DNA of 43,779 nucleotides, from contig NZ_LLXT01000107.1 of the NCBI RefSeq assembly GCF_001431625.1, positions 1 to 43,779 of the forward strand, given 5' to 3'. The notes under the pieces were generated by a model. That model did no database searches. It saw only the letters and a list, made by a program, of their open reading frames with translations, and was not told the origin of the DNA. Below, one piece after another: positions 8,093-16,921 of the stretch (position 1 is the first letter of the stretch; each line of letters begins with the position of its first letter). The translations under genes were made by a program, and so were the position numbers. Origin of the DNA: Stenotrophomonas geniculata ATCC 19374 = JCM 13324 (GTDB lineage: Bacteria; Pseudomonadota; Gammaproteobacteria; Xanthomonadales; Xanthomonadaceae).

Positions 8093-10540
8093 ATGTTCAG
8101 CCCAGATACCTCCATCAGTGAGTTCATTCCCCTGTCGACGCATGTCGCCCCGAACGTGGTCAAGACTACGGGCGGTGACTACCTGTTGACCTGGTACCTG
8201 GAGGGGTTGCCGTTCGTGGGTCGCGAGGAATGGGAACTGGAACATCGGCACAACACCTTCAATCGCCTGCTGCAGACGCTGCGTGCGCCGGACTTCGTCA
8301 ACGTGGCTTTCTGGGTGCACGATATTCGGCGCCGTCGCACGCTGAAAGGCAAGAGCACCTACCGGCAGCGCTTCAACCAGGACGTGTCCGATCAGTACAT
8401 GGGCATGCTGTCCTCGCAGCGCATCATGCAGAACGAGCTGTACCTGACCATGATCTACCGCCCGGTGGTATCGGGTAAGCGCTTCGTGGAGAAGTCGGCG
8501 AACGTCGATCGCCTGCGTGCCGAGCAGGAACAGGCCATCGAGAAGCTGATGGAGCTGGCCGGCAACGTCGAGGCCGTGATCCGTGATTACGCGCCGTATC
8601 GCCTGGGCATGTACGAGGCGAAGAATGGCGTGGTGTTCTCCGAGACGCTGGAGTTGTTCGGATACCTGATCAACCGCATCGACGAGCCGGTGCCGGTGCT
8701 GCCGGCGCCGATCAAGGATTACCTGCCGGTCAGCCGGCACATGTTCTCGGCCAAGACCGGCGACTTTGTCATCAACACCCCGAATGGCGCCAACCACTTC
8801 GGTGCCATCCTCAACATCAAGGAGTATGCCGAGGGCACCTACCCGGGCATTCTCAACGGCCTGAAGTACCTGGACTACGAGTATGTCATCACCCATTCGT
8901 TCAGCCCGATGGGGCGCCAGGACGCGCTGAAGGTGCTCGACCGCACCAAGGGCATGATGATCTCCTCCGGCGACAAGGCGGTCAGCCAGATCGTCGAGCT
9001 GGACCAGGCCATGGATCAGTTGTCGTCCGGCAACTTCGTGCTGGGCGAGTACCACTTCATCATGGCGGTGTACGGCGACACGCAGGCCAAGCTCTCGCAG
9101 AACGTCGCCTCGACCCGGGCCGAGCTGTCCAACGCCGGATTCGTGTCGACCAAGGAAGACCTGGCGGTTACCTCGTCCTTCTATTCGCAGCTGCCGGGCA
9201 ACTGGCGCTACCGTACGCGCCTGGCCAATGTCAGCTCGCTGAATTTCCTGGGCCTGTCACCGCTGCACAACTTTGCTACCGGCAAGCAGCACAACAACCC
9301 CTGGGGCGACTGCGTCACCACGCTGCAGACCACCAACGGCCAGCCGTATTACTTCAACTTCCACGCGACCCATCCGTCGGAGAATTCGCTGGGCGAGAAG
9401 GCGATCGCCAACACCATGGTGATCGGTAAGTCAGGTACCGGTAAGACCGCGCTGATCAACTTCCTGCTCAGCCAGGTGCAGAAGTACGAGCCGTCGCCGA
9501 CCATCTTCTTCTTCGACAAGGATCGTGGTGCGGAGATCTTTGTGCGTGCCTGCGGCGGCAACTACCTGGCCCTGGAGAACGGTGCGCCGACTGGCTTCAA
9601 CCCGTTCCAGTGCGAGAACAACGAGTCGAACGTGCAGTTCCTGGCCGACCTGATCAAGGTGCTGGCCGGCAAGCGCGAGTACAGTGCCCGTGAAGAAGAG
9701 GACATCTACCGCGCAGTGGAGAGCATGCTCGATACGCCGATGCACCTGCGCAACATGACCAACTTCCAGAAGAGCCTGCCCAACATGGGCGATGACGGTC
9801 TCTACGCGCGCATGCGCCGCTGGACCTCGGGCAATTCGCTGGGCTGGGTGTTCGACAACCCGGTCGATACCGTTGACCTGAGCAAGGCCAACATCATCGG
9901 GTTCGATTACACCGACATCATCGACAACCCTGAAGTGCGCGTGCCGGTCATCAATTACCTGCTGCACCGCCTGGAGTCGCTGATCGACGGCCGTCCGCTG
10001 ATCTACGTGATGGACGAGTTCTGGAAGATCCTGGACGGCGAGGGTGGCCTGAAGGAGTTCGCGAAGAACAAGCAGAAGACCATCCGTAAGCAGAACGGCC
10101 TGGGCATCTTCGCCACGCAGAGCCCGGAAGATGCGCTGAAGAGCGACATCTCCGCGGCCCTGATCGAACAGACCGCCACGCTGATTCTGCTGCCGAACCC
10201 GAACGCCAGCAAGAGCGACTACATGGATGGCCTGAAGCTGACCGAGGCCGAGTTCAAGGTGGTTACCGCGCTGGACGAGCGCTCGCGCTGCTTCCTGGTC
10301 AAGCAGGGTCATGCATCGAGCGTCTGCCAGCTCAACCTGCGCGGCATGGACGACATCCTGTCGGTGATCTCGGCCTCGACCGACAACATCGACATCATGC
10401 ATCGCGTGCTGCAGACGGCAGCGGTCCGCAACCGTGTGACGGTGGACGAGTTGACCCCGGATCAGTGGCTGGACGCGTTCTACAAGAATCGAAAGGGCTC
10501 GGGCAAGCGGGCCGAACAGGATCAGGAGGAGACGGCATGA
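8093..10540 (+). CDS. virB4: VirB4 secretion ATPase
   Basis: Largest ATPase of the T4SS, acting at the inner membrane. The protein has 815 residues. The N-terminal CagE/VirB4 domain is followed by Walker A GKSGTGKTAL at about 445-454 and Walker B LIYVMDEFWK at about 633-642; FATQSPEDAL near 679 fits the sensor region. Length is normal for the family. Its stop overlaps a possible virB5 start (ATGA at 10537), and a strong AGGAGGAG lies inside its last codons. Confidence 0.95.
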   Translation: MFSPDTSISEFIPLSTHVAPNVVKTTGGDYLLTWYLEGLPFVGREEWELEHRHNTFNRLLQTLRAPDFVNVAFWVHDIRRRRTLKGKSTYRQRFNQDVSDQYMGMLSSQRIMQNELYLTMIYRPVVSGKRFVEKSANVDRLRAEQEQAIEKLMELAGNVEAVIRDYAPYRLGMYEAKNGVVFSETLELFGYLINRIDEPVPVLPAPIKDYLPVSRHMFSAKTGDFVINTPNGANHFGAILNIKEYAEGTYPGILNGLKYLDYEYVITHSFSPMGRQDALKVLDRTKGMMISSGDKAVSQIVELDQAMDQLSSGNFVLGEYHFIMAVYGDTQAKLSQNVASTRAELSNAGFVSTKEDLAVTSSFYSQLPGNWRYRTRLANVSSLNFLGLSPLHNFATGKQHNNPWGDCVTTLQTTNGQPYYFNFHATHPSENSLGEKAIANTMVIGKSGTGKTALINFLLSQVQKYEPSPTIFFFDKDRGAEIFVRACGGNYLALENGAPTGFNPFQCENNESNVQFLADLIKVLAGKREYSAREEEDIYRAVESMLDTPMHLRNMTNFQKSLPNMGDDGLYARMRRWTSGNSLGWVFDNPVDTVDLSKANIIGFDYTDIIDNPEVRVPVINYLLHRLESLIDGRPLIYVMDEFWKILDGEGGLKEFAKNKQKTIRKQNGLGIFATQSPEDALKSDISAALIEQTATLILLPNPNASKSDYMDGLKLTEAEFKVVTALDERSRCFLVKQGHASSVCQLNLRGMDDILSVISASTDNIDIMHRVLQTAAVRNRVTVDELTPDQWLDAFYKNRKGSGKRAEQDQEETA

Positions 10541-11361
10541 ACCTGCCCACTCAAACGAACAAGGAAACTGCCATGACGACCGAAACCCAACGCAAGCCCA
10601 TTCGCCGGCGTCGCATGGCGCCCCTGATGGCAGCCGTACTGACGCTGGGCCTGACCGTGAGCACCGGCACCAGCCCGGCGCAGGCGATGACCGTCTATGA
10701 CCCGTTCAACTGGGTCATGAACTTCCTGCAGGAGATGAAGGCCGGCAAGGAGTACTTCGAGACGGCCGCGCGCTGGAGCCAGACGGCAGAGCAGTACGGC
10801 AAGACCATCGACAACTGGCTGTCCAAGCTGCAGAACTGGACCCAGATCATTGCTTCGCCGCTGATGCCGCCGACGCCCACGCTGACGAAGATTCCCGAGA
10901 ACTGGAACGTGGCCGAAAAGTGCGGTGGCGATTCCATGATCAGCATGAGCGGCCTGATGGCGGTGCTGAACATGAGCCCGGGTGGCGATATCGGCGCGCA
11001 GCAGCGTGCGATCTGCTCGTACATCCAGGTGCTTGAGAACAAGAAGTACAATGAGACCGTCGAGGTCGTGCAGATGTCCATGCCGGCAATGGAGCAGATG
11101 CTGCAGCAGCTGCGCCGGATCCGCAATGCGTTCAAGAACGAAGGCGCGCTGCAGGAGGATATCTCCAACAACACGGCAACTGCGGTCGAACTCGATAAGG
11201 CATTCAAGAAGTGGGAAACCACCGTCAAGGTCTACGATCAGCAGATTCTTGCCCTTCAGGGGCGGCAGAAGAACCTGGCCGAGCGCGCGTTGCGTGGCGA
11301 GCGCAATCCGATTGGCAGCGTCATCAAGGCCGGCGCGCTGAAGGCCGCGCTTTCGAAGTGA
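10537..11361 (+). CDS. virB5: VirB5 minor pilus protein
   Basis: Periplasmic and pilus-tip component of the T4SS. The ATG at 10537 has AGGAGGAG five bases upstream and overlaps the virB4 stop, giving 274 residues. A second ATG at 10573 with AAGGAA six bases upstream gives 262 residues and a more compact signal peptide (RRRR, then a hydrophobic core ending SPAQA); I cannot decide between them from sequence alone. The mature part is mostly helical, with a TVYDPFNWVMNF start, as in VirB5-type proteins with a conserved early DP motif. Confidence 0.85.
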   Translation: MNLPTQTNKETAMTTETQRKPIRRRRMAPLMAAVLTLGLTVSTGTSPAQAMTVYDPFNWVMNFLQEMKAGKEYFETAARWSQTAEQYGKTIDNWLSKLQNWTQIIASPLMPPTPTLTKIPENWNVAEKCGGDSMISMSGLMAVLNMSPGGDIGAQQRAICSYIQVLENKKYNETVEVVQMSMPAMEQMLQQLRRIRNAFKNEGALQEDISNNTATAVELDKAFKKWETTVKVYDQQILALQGRQKNLAERALRGERNPIGSVIKAGALKAALSK

Positions 11362-11413
11362 ATCACGTGCGCAACGCACTCCAGCAGGGCCCCGATGCGG
11401 GGCGGGTGATGTG

Positions 11414-12562
11414 ATGAGTCAGGGAATGATGCACGGTATGGTGTTCAATGATCTGTTGCACGGCACGTTGTTCGCGTCGGTGGGCGACTTCGTCTTCTTC
11501 CGGCTGATCCTGGATTATCTGCGCGACGAGATCACCAACTTCGGTAACGGTATCCTGAGCCGGATGATGACCTGGGTCGGCACGATGGCGTTGGTGCTGA
11601 TGACGCTGTGGGTGCTCATCCAAGGCTTCCGCATCGTGACCGGACGGAGCCGTGACTCGATGGCTGCACTGATGACGAACATGGCGCGCGCCGCCCTGAT
11701 CGTTACCGTCGCGACGTCGATGGCGATGTTCGGAACCAAGCTGCAGAACTTCCTGACCGGCGATGTGCAGGACCAGATCACCTACATTGTGACCGGCAAG
11801 AAGTCGACCGCGGAGGAGCTGATCGACAAGAACCTGGGCTACATGCAGCTGGCACTCACGTCGGTAAGCGTGCTGGATGTGGCCGGCGACGTGGCGCTGG
11901 ATAGTGCCAAGACCCGCGCGATGTGGTTCATCGGCCTGGGAACGGGCGGTCCCGCCGTGACTGCGGGTGCGATGCTGCTGCTGTACCAGATCGCGCTGGC
12001 GCTGTTCATCGGATTCGGACCACTGTTCATCCTGTGCCTGCTGTTCGAGCAGACAAAGTCGCTGTTCCAACGATGGTTGTTCTATGGCATCGGCACCATG
12101 TTCTCGATGGCGGTGCTGGCGGCGATGACCGGCATTGCCATGGAAATGGTGGCGCGCGTGGCGGCTTCGTTCTGGGGCGCGTCCGCGCTGGGTGCACTGC
12201 TGGGGTCGAACCTGACCGAGGGCATGAGCAGCATGGCGCTGCAGCAGGGCGGCATGGGCCTGATCCTGACGACGCTGATCCTGACTGCGCCCCCAATGGC
12301 CGCGATGTTCTTCCAGGGCACCCTGGGTACCTTCATGGCATATTCGCAGATAGGCGGTAGCGCGGTGCCGACGTCGCCGGGTCCGAATGGGCAGCCGCCG
12401 GGTTCTAGTGGGTCGAATGGCGGAGGATTCTTTATGCCAGCGATGCCTCCTGCTGATACGCAGATGCGAACGGGTGCTGCTGGGGCCCAGCGGTCAGGAT
12501 TCACCGGCGAAGCGGCGCCTCATGCAGGCCAACGGGGTGCTGCGAACAACGATCGGAATTGA
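11414..12562 (+). CDS. virB6: VirB6 polytopic inner-membrane protein
   Basis: Inner-membrane channel component of the T4SS (VirB6/TrbL family), 382 residues. Hydrophobic segments lie at about 55-75, 92-112, 170-212 (double), 222-245 and 280-310. The C-terminal tail from about 315 is rich in Gly, Pro and Ser. A GTG at 11411 and ATGs at 11426, 11429 and 11438 are alternative starts; none has a strong ribosome site. A diverged copy of its 3' end is found again at 16435-16610. It is the last vir gene, followed after 9 bases by the first DUF4189 gene. Confidence 0.9.
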   Translation: MSQGMMHGMVFNDLLHGTLFASVGDFVFFRLILDYLRDEITNFGNGILSRMMTWVGTMALVLMTLWVLIQGFRIVTGRSRDSMAALMTNMARAALIVTVATSMAMFGTKLQNFLTGDVQDQITYIVTGKKSTAEELIDKNLGYMQLALTSVSVLDVAGDVALDSAKTRAMWFIGLGTGGPAVTAGAMLLLYQIALALFIGFGPLFILCLLFEQTKSLFQRWLFYGIGTMFSMAVLAAMTGIAMEMVARVAASFWGASALGALLGSNLTEGMSSMALQQGGMGLILTTLILTAPPMAAMFFQGTLGTFMAYSQIGGSAVPTSPGPNGQPPGSSGSNGGGFFMPAMPPADTQMRTGAAGAQRSGFTGEAAPHAGQRGAANNDRN

Positions 12563-12571
12563 GGTCTGACT

Positions 12572-13099
12572 ATGTCTAAACGATTTATGCGAGCCGTCGT
12601 CGCAACAATGCTCCTTCTAGTATTCTCGTCTGCAAGTGCGGAGGGGAACTGCCCTCCCGGTATGTATCCGATTGGAGGGCAGGGAGTACAGGGCTGCGCG
12701 CCGATTCCAGGAGCCAGTTCTGGGGGTAGCGCCACGATTCCTACTCCTCCTCCCAGGCCCTTGGGTGAATGGGTTAAGACCTGGGGCGCACTCGCTGGCT
12801 CATCCAGCGGTTCGGAGGGGGGCGCATCTGTAGGTGAACCCAGTGAGCGTGCTGCGAAGAGGGCCGCGATTTCGAATTGCGAGAAGAACGGTGGACGTTG
12901 CAGGATCGAGTTCACCTACCAGAATCAATGTGTGGCTGCTGTCACCTCGGAACTGGCATCCACCGGTACACAGTACGCCAGTTCGGGGACCGTGGAGAGC
13001 GCCGGGGAGCAGGCCATGCGAGACTGTCAGGCAGCAGGCGGGGCGCATTGCAAAATGATCTACTCGGCATGTTCCGCGCCGATCTTCCGCAAGTATTGA
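12572..13099 (+). CDS. DUF4189-type secreted protein, copy 1 (type A)
   Basis: Unknown function; a small exported protein of 175 residues. The signal peptide ends at about residue 23 (SSASA). The mature protein starts EGNCPPGMYPIGGQGVQGC, then a Ser/Pro linker, GEWVKTWGALAG at about 69-80 and a DUF4189-like domain with cysteines spaced through the chain, including NQC at about 116 and YSAC near the end. The even number of Cys suggests disulfides in the periplasm or outside. It starts 9 bases after virB6, so it is probably co-transcribed with the T4SS. Its middle part differs from all other copies, while its N-terminus is closest to copy 5 at 16922. Confidence 0.85.
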   Translation: MSKRFMRAVVATMLLLVFSSASAEGNCPPGMYPIGGQGVQGCAPIPGASSGGSATIPTPPPRPLGEWVKTWGALAGSSSGSEGGASVGEPSERAAKRAAISNCEKNGGRCRIEFTYQNQCVAAVTSELASTGTQYASSGTVESAGEQAMRDCQAAGGAHCKMIYSACSAPIFRKY

Positions 13100-13248
13100 C
13101 GGTGTGTCCAGGCCTCGCTCGGATGCCTGGTGGCTTTAGAGGGCCCTATGTTGGCGCAGGTCGGTAAACCGCCGTCACTACCTTCAGGCAAATTGCTCTG
13201 CAGCCGGGCGAACACAGCTGCTGCCACCATTCTTCAATCTCGTCCTGG

Positions 13249-13778
13249 ATGACTGATGCGGTACTTTTTGGGATTCTGGCAATGGTGGTTTTGTTCTGGT
13301 CCTCGCCGTTAGCGGCGGAAGGCAACTGCCCGTCTGGTTTCTACCCAATTGGCGGACAGGGTGTCAGCGGGTGTGCTCCGATCCCTGGTGCGGGCAGCGC
13401 CTCTTCCCAGCAACAGTTGCCATCGCCCCCACCGCAGCCAACAGGGCGTTGGCATAAGACCTGGGGTGCCGTTGCCATGGGTGAAAAGGGGGATACGGGA
13501 GTTGCAAAGCAGAAGTACTCCCGTGAAGAGGCTGAGTAGGAAGCGCTAAGTCAATGTGCAACCTGGGGTGCGCGAAACTGCGTGGTCAAGATCTCGTATG
13601 AGAACCAATGTGTGGCGATTGCGTCTCCCACGGCCTCACAGACCGGCGCCCATATCGCGCGTGATGGCAGTATTGCCAGAGCAGGTGCTGTAGCGCTTTC
13701 GGGTTGCAAGAAGCAGGGGGTGTCGGGTGTGAGGTTATGTACTCCGAGTGCAGCGATCCCATCTTTGAGAAGTTCTAG
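13249..13778 (+). pseudogene. DUF4189-type gene disabled by stop and frameshift (type B)
   Basis: A copy most like the one at 14721. The signal peptide and N-terminal box are intact from ATG 13249, but TAG at 13537-13539 replaces the CAG codon found at the same place in the 14721 copy (GAG TAG GAA GCG against GAA CAG GAA GCC). The same frame resumes after the stop (EALSQCATWGA) up to about 13722. Then a +2 shift moves the C-terminus into another frame: 13731-13778 still encodes EVMYSECSDPIFEKF and a stop. Two independent lesions make it a pseudogene unless the first 96 residues alone are useful. Confidence 0.85.
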
Positions 13779-13780
13779 AA

Positions 13781-13897
13781 GCCTCTAAAGACTGCAAGAT
13801 CGATACAACTTGTAGAAATCAGTGTGTGGCATATCCTGATCCTGCCCCTGGCAGTAAGGGTACTGCTCGGAATCTTTTTTTGAGTCCCTCTAGCTGA
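13781..13897 (+). pseudogene. Remnant of a DUF4189-type gene (type D)
   Basis: The 39-codon frame from 13781 reads ASKDCKIDTTCRNQCVAYP and continues to TGA at 13895. AKDCK-like, NQCVA and a Gly/Ser/Lys stretch line up with the middle of the copy at 15412 (AKDCKSSVTYYNQCVA). Nothing of the signal peptide or N-terminal box remains; the piece abuts the end of the disabled copy at 13778, as expected after a deletion. The rest up to 14084 holds no gene I can support. Confidence 0.65.
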
Positions 13898-14084
13898 GTC
13901 AATTCGGGGTATTCGTGGGTTCGCCGACTCGCCCGGTTTGCAGGGCGACAGTGAGGCTTTCGTTCTCCTGAGTCTTGGCTGACGCACGTATTCAGCCTTA
14001 TGAGCCGTGGTACAAAAAAAGAGGATTGAGGCTGAGCCCGGGTTTTGTAGCTGCGCTTGGGCCCGTCTTAAAGGTGAGGGTTTC

Positions 14085-14627
14085 ATGCGATCTACTCTAT
14101 TCAACCTGCTGTCTTTGGGAATCGTTGCAGCTTCAGCTTTCTCTGCACGTGCAGAAGGCGGAGCCTGCCCTCCCGGTTACTACCCCGTAGGGGGACAAGG
14201 AGCAATGGGGTGCGCACCAATTCCCGGCGCGGCATCTGGTGGCGCCGCCCAGCAGTCTCCACTTCGTCCTCCGCAGCCTACGGGTGAGTGGATCAAGACC
14301 TGGGGTGGAATTGCGGTATCCGCCAGCACTTCCGATGCCGGCGTTTCTACCGGGCACCGGTCAAAGAAGGAGGCGGAACGCAAAGCCGTCTCAGAATGTG
14401 CTGCCAGTGGAGCAAGCGATTGCAAGGCCAGCATGACCTATTTCAATCAGTGCGTTTCTTGGGTGATCCCGAGCGGGAGGACCGGAAATGGCCTGTCAGG
14501 AATTGGCACCGGTCCAACTCCGGGTGATGCCGAGCGGGCTGCTCAGGAAGTCTGCAAAAATGACAGGCCGGGAGCCTGTGCTCCCGTGTATGCAAATTGT
14601 ACCGAGCCCTTGTTCAGGAAGTACTGA
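14085..14627 (+). CDS. DUF4189-type secreted protein, copy 2 (type C)
   Basis: Unknown function; 180 residues. ATG 14085 is preceded by AAGGTGAGGG and gives a clear signal peptide ending near ARA (residue 22). The N-terminal box GACPPGYYPVGGQGAMGC is followed by GEWIKTWGGIAV, STSDAGVSTG, SMTYFNQCVSWVIPSGRTG and a C-terminal YANCTEPLFRKY. Type C is recognised by the PSGRTG segment followed by a Gly-rich loop. The frame is open upstream to 14007 but without a ribosome site or signal. Confidence 0.85.
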   Translation: MRSTLFNLLSLGIVAASAFSARAEGGACPPGYYPVGGQGAMGCAPIPGAASGGAAQQSPLRPPQPTGEWIKTWGGIAVSASTSDAGVSTGHRSKKEAERKAVSECAASGASDCKASMTYFNQCVSWVIPSGRTGNGLSGIGTGPTPGDAERAAQEVCKNDRPGACAPVYANCTEPLFRKY

Positions 14628-14720
14628 AACGGCCGTGCTCGGGATGATTGCATTGACGCGGGTCGCTATTTCTGCGATCTGGGAATGTGGAGTTGCATCA
14701 GGTGATTAGGAGGAAGAGGC

Positions 14721-15269
14721 ATGCCTATCTTGAACCGGCTCGCCGTTGCGTGTGTCAATTTGACACTTGGCGCATTGCTGTTCTGTGCATGGACGCCAAT
14801 CGCCAAGGCTGAAGGGAACTGCCCGCCGGGTTTCTACCCCGTGGGAGGGCAGGGTGTGCAAGGTTGTGCTCCGATTCCCGGTGCTGGATCTGGAGGGCAG
14901 CAGCAGGTCGGTATACAGGCAAGCCATCCCACGGGCCGGTGGCACAAAACGTGGGGCGCTATTGCGACAGGCGGACAAGGCGATACTGGTGTGTCCAAGC
15001 AGAAGCTCAGCAAGAGAGAAGCCGAACAGGAAGCCCTTTCCCAGTGTGCCACTTGGGGGGCAACGAACTGCCAAGTCAAGTTGACCTACCACAATCAGTG
15101 CGTTGCTATTGCCTCGCCTCAGGCCTCGCAGACCGGTGCGTTCTTCGCGAGCGCGGCTGAAGTTGGAGACGCGAAAGAGGATGCGATGGCTGGCTGCGGA
15201 AAGAAGGGAGGTGTGCAATGCAAGGTCATGTATTCAGCGTGTAGTGCTCCTGTTTTCGAGCAGTTCTGA
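14721..15269 (+). CDS. DUF4189-type secreted protein, copy 3 (type B)
   Basis: Unknown function; 182 residues with AGGAGGAAGAGG before the ATG, the best ribosome site of the array. The signal peptide ends around AKA (residue 30). Type B is marked by RWHKTWGAIATG, GDTGVSKQK, EALSQCATWGA and SPQASQTGA. It is the intact sister of the broken copy at 13249. Eight cysteines in the mature part suit a disulfide-bonded export product. Confidence 0.85.
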   Translation: MPILNRLAVACVNLTLGALLFCAWTPIAKAEGNCPPGFYPVGGQGVQGCAPIPGAGSGGQQQVGIQASHPTGRWHKTWGAIATGGQGDTGVSKQKLSKREAEQEALSQCATWGATNCQVKLTYHNQCVAIASPQASQTGAFFASAAEVGDAKEDAMAGCGKKGGVQCKVMYSACSAPVFEQF

Positions 15270-15411
15270 CCCAGTTGTACCGGCTGGGTGGAATGGTTGG
15301 GCATGCGGCAGCTGTCGCATCGCAATGCCAAGGTAGGGAAGGCACACGACAGCTGGCTTCAGACCGTTGACTTGGCTGCAGTTTTCAGGGTTGAGAGCAG
15401 GAGTGAGAGCA

Positions 15412-15930
15412 GTGGCTAGATTCATTCTTGTGGTCACGCTACTGGTAGTCCCTTTTGCCGCGCTGGCGGAGGGCAGATGTCCCCCTGGGCAATACCCTGT
15501 TGGGGGGCAAGGCGTCGGCGGGTGCGCGCCAATTCCTGGTGCAGTTGGTGGAACGGCATCACCCTCTGCTCCCGCTCCTGCTCAGCCGTTGGGGGAGTGG
15601 TTGACGAGATGGGGAGCCGTGGCTGAATCGCCTACGTCAAATCTCGTCGGCACCGCAGCCAATGAGTCCAGCGAGCGGCGTGCGGTGGAGGTGGCGATCA
15701 AGAAGTGCGCGGCAGAGGGTGCAAAGGACTGCAAGTCTTCGGTCACCTATTACAACCAATGCGTTGCATTCGCTGTACCGTCCTCAGGAAAGGGGCAGGG
15801 CTCCTTGGATACGGCGGTAGATGCAGAGACCGTCGCTGGAAATGCAATTGGTCATCGTCGGGATACCGGAGGCGGAAAGTGCGCCGTCGTCTATTCCGAA
15901 TGCTCCTTGCCCGTCTTCCGGAAGTACTGA
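15412..15930 (+). CDS. DUF4189-type secreted protein, copy 4 (type D)
   Basis: Unknown function; 172 residues. The GTG at 15412 was chosen because AGGAG lies eight bases upstream and the product then opens with a compact signal peptide (ARFILVVTLLVVPFAALA). The open frame reaches back to a TTG at 15367, which would put 15 extra residues ahead of the signal. The core has GRCPPGQYPVGGQGVGGC, LGEWLTRWGAVAES, GAKDCKSSVTYYNQCVAFAV and a YSECSLPVFRKY end. Confidence 0.82.
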   Translation: MARFILVVTLLVVPFAALAEGRCPPGQYPVGGQGVGGCAPIPGAVGGTASPSAPAPAQPLGEWLTRWGAVAESPTSNLVGTAANESSERRAVEVAIKKCAAEGAKDCKSSVTYYNQCVAFAVPSSGKGQGSLDTAVDAETVAGNAIGHRRDTGGGKCAVVYSECSLPVFRKY

Positions 15931-16006
15931 TAAGACATCAGATAGGTCAACGGCGCAGAACGGGAAGCTGTGTAAGCGTGCGCCGCCTTTTGGGCGCGTG
16001 ATCAGG

Positions 16007-16069
16007 GGCGGCATGACTTCCTTCAATTGGTGCGCTTTCTGGATCACCCTGAGCGGGGGAAGTACATAG
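16007..16069 (+). pseudogene. Remnant of a DUF4189-type gene (type C)
   Basis: The frame reads GGMTSFNWCAFWITLSGGST and stops at TAG 16067. MT.FN, the Trp and the SG.. end line up with SMTYFNQCVSWVIPSGRTG of the copy at 14085. Sequence on either side (15931-16006 and 16070-16325) shows nothing else I can assign. It is short, so this rests on the alignment and its place in the array. Confidence 0.5.
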
Positions 16070-16337
16070 TCCCTGTCCGGCATGGATACGGTCTGGCGCA
16101 GGCGGAGGCTACGGGGGCGCCTCAAGGGAGGTGCTGGAACCAACCGTCGTGAGCACGTATAGCATCGTACGCAGATTGCACTGAGCCTCTGTTCAATGTT
16201 TAGAAGGTGCTGATCCATCGATGCTTCAGCTGAGTGTTCGGCATGCGAACCAGGATAGCCACGCTGTACAAGGTGTCCGTAGCGGATGCTCACGCGAAAG
16301 ACTAAGCACTCATTCACGATAACCGTGCTTTTTGCAT

Positions 16338-16435
16338 GATCAAGTCCGTTTTTCGCTCTAGCCCCCTTCGACGACCGAAATCTCCACGCAGTAAGCTGCG
16401 TGCGCGAAAGAAGTCCGGCGCATCGGGGCCATTGG
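16338..16435. repeat. About 98-bp repeat, copy 1, with hairpin
   Basis: Begins GATCAAGTCCG and aligns along its length with 17760-17857, with one single-base indel. It contains a perfect stem CACGCAG (16385-16391), loop TAAG, CTGCGTG (16396-16402). A TTCG/CGAA stem lies just before. It abuts the virB6 relic that starts at 16435. Confidence 0.75.
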
Positions 16436-16610
16436 CAGCAGGGCGGCATGGGCCTGATCCTGACGAGACTGATTCTGACCCCAATGGCCTCGATGTTGTT
16501 CCCAGGGCACGCTGGGTACCTTCATGGCATATTCGCAGATAGGTGGTAGCCCGGTCGCGCAGGCGTCCAGCTCAAAGGGTCAGCCGCCGGGCATTTACAT
16601 GCCGCATTAG
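16435..16610 (+). pseudogene. Relic of the virB6 3' end
   Basis: Aligns base for base with virB6 from 12241 onward: the first 31 bases are identical, and a long stretch through ACCTTCATGGCATATTCGCA is shared. A four-base loss near 16480 and scattered changes break the frame; the tail again reads a Gly, aromatic, Met, Pro pattern (GIYMPH) before TAG 16608, like GFFMP in virB6. No start or upstream part of virB6 is present, so it cannot make VirB6. It shows that virB6 end plus the first DUF4189 gene were once duplicated together. Confidence 0.85.
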
Positions 16611-16619
16611 ACTTCTAAT

Positions 16620-16754
16620 GCTAAGAAGCATGTTTCGCCACCAGTGACCTATGCAACCAGTGGGAGGTCGAAATGCGCCTCTGTGAATGGTGGAGGCGCG
16701 TGCGAAGTGGCCTACTCGGCCTGCAGTATGTCGGAGTTCAGGGCGTATCGTTGA
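16620..16754 (+). pseudogene. C-terminal remnant of a DUF4189-type gene
   Basis: One frame reads VTYATSGRSKCASVNGGGA, then CEVAYSACSMSEFRAYR and TGA at 16752. The last part matches AGACEVFYSDC....FKAY at the end of the copy at 16922. N-terminal box and signal peptide are missing. The stretch 16755-16921 holds nothing else that I can support. Confidence 0.6.
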
Positions 16755-16921
16755 TCGCCAGGTTCTGCATGATGGCTGTCAGCAGACATGCATGCCGCGT
16801 CGGAAGGGGGGCACTATGCGTGACAGCGTCTGATATGGCTTGGGCTTTTTCCAGCGTGCCCCGGAGACTTCATGCATGTTCGCAGATGGTTGGAAATTGT
16901 ATCGGACGCGAGTGAGTGACA

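Noticed and set aside
15784..16449. Minus-strand 221-codon frame in the remnant zone
   Set aside because: No family, no ribosome site, and it runs across plus-strand remnants of known genes.
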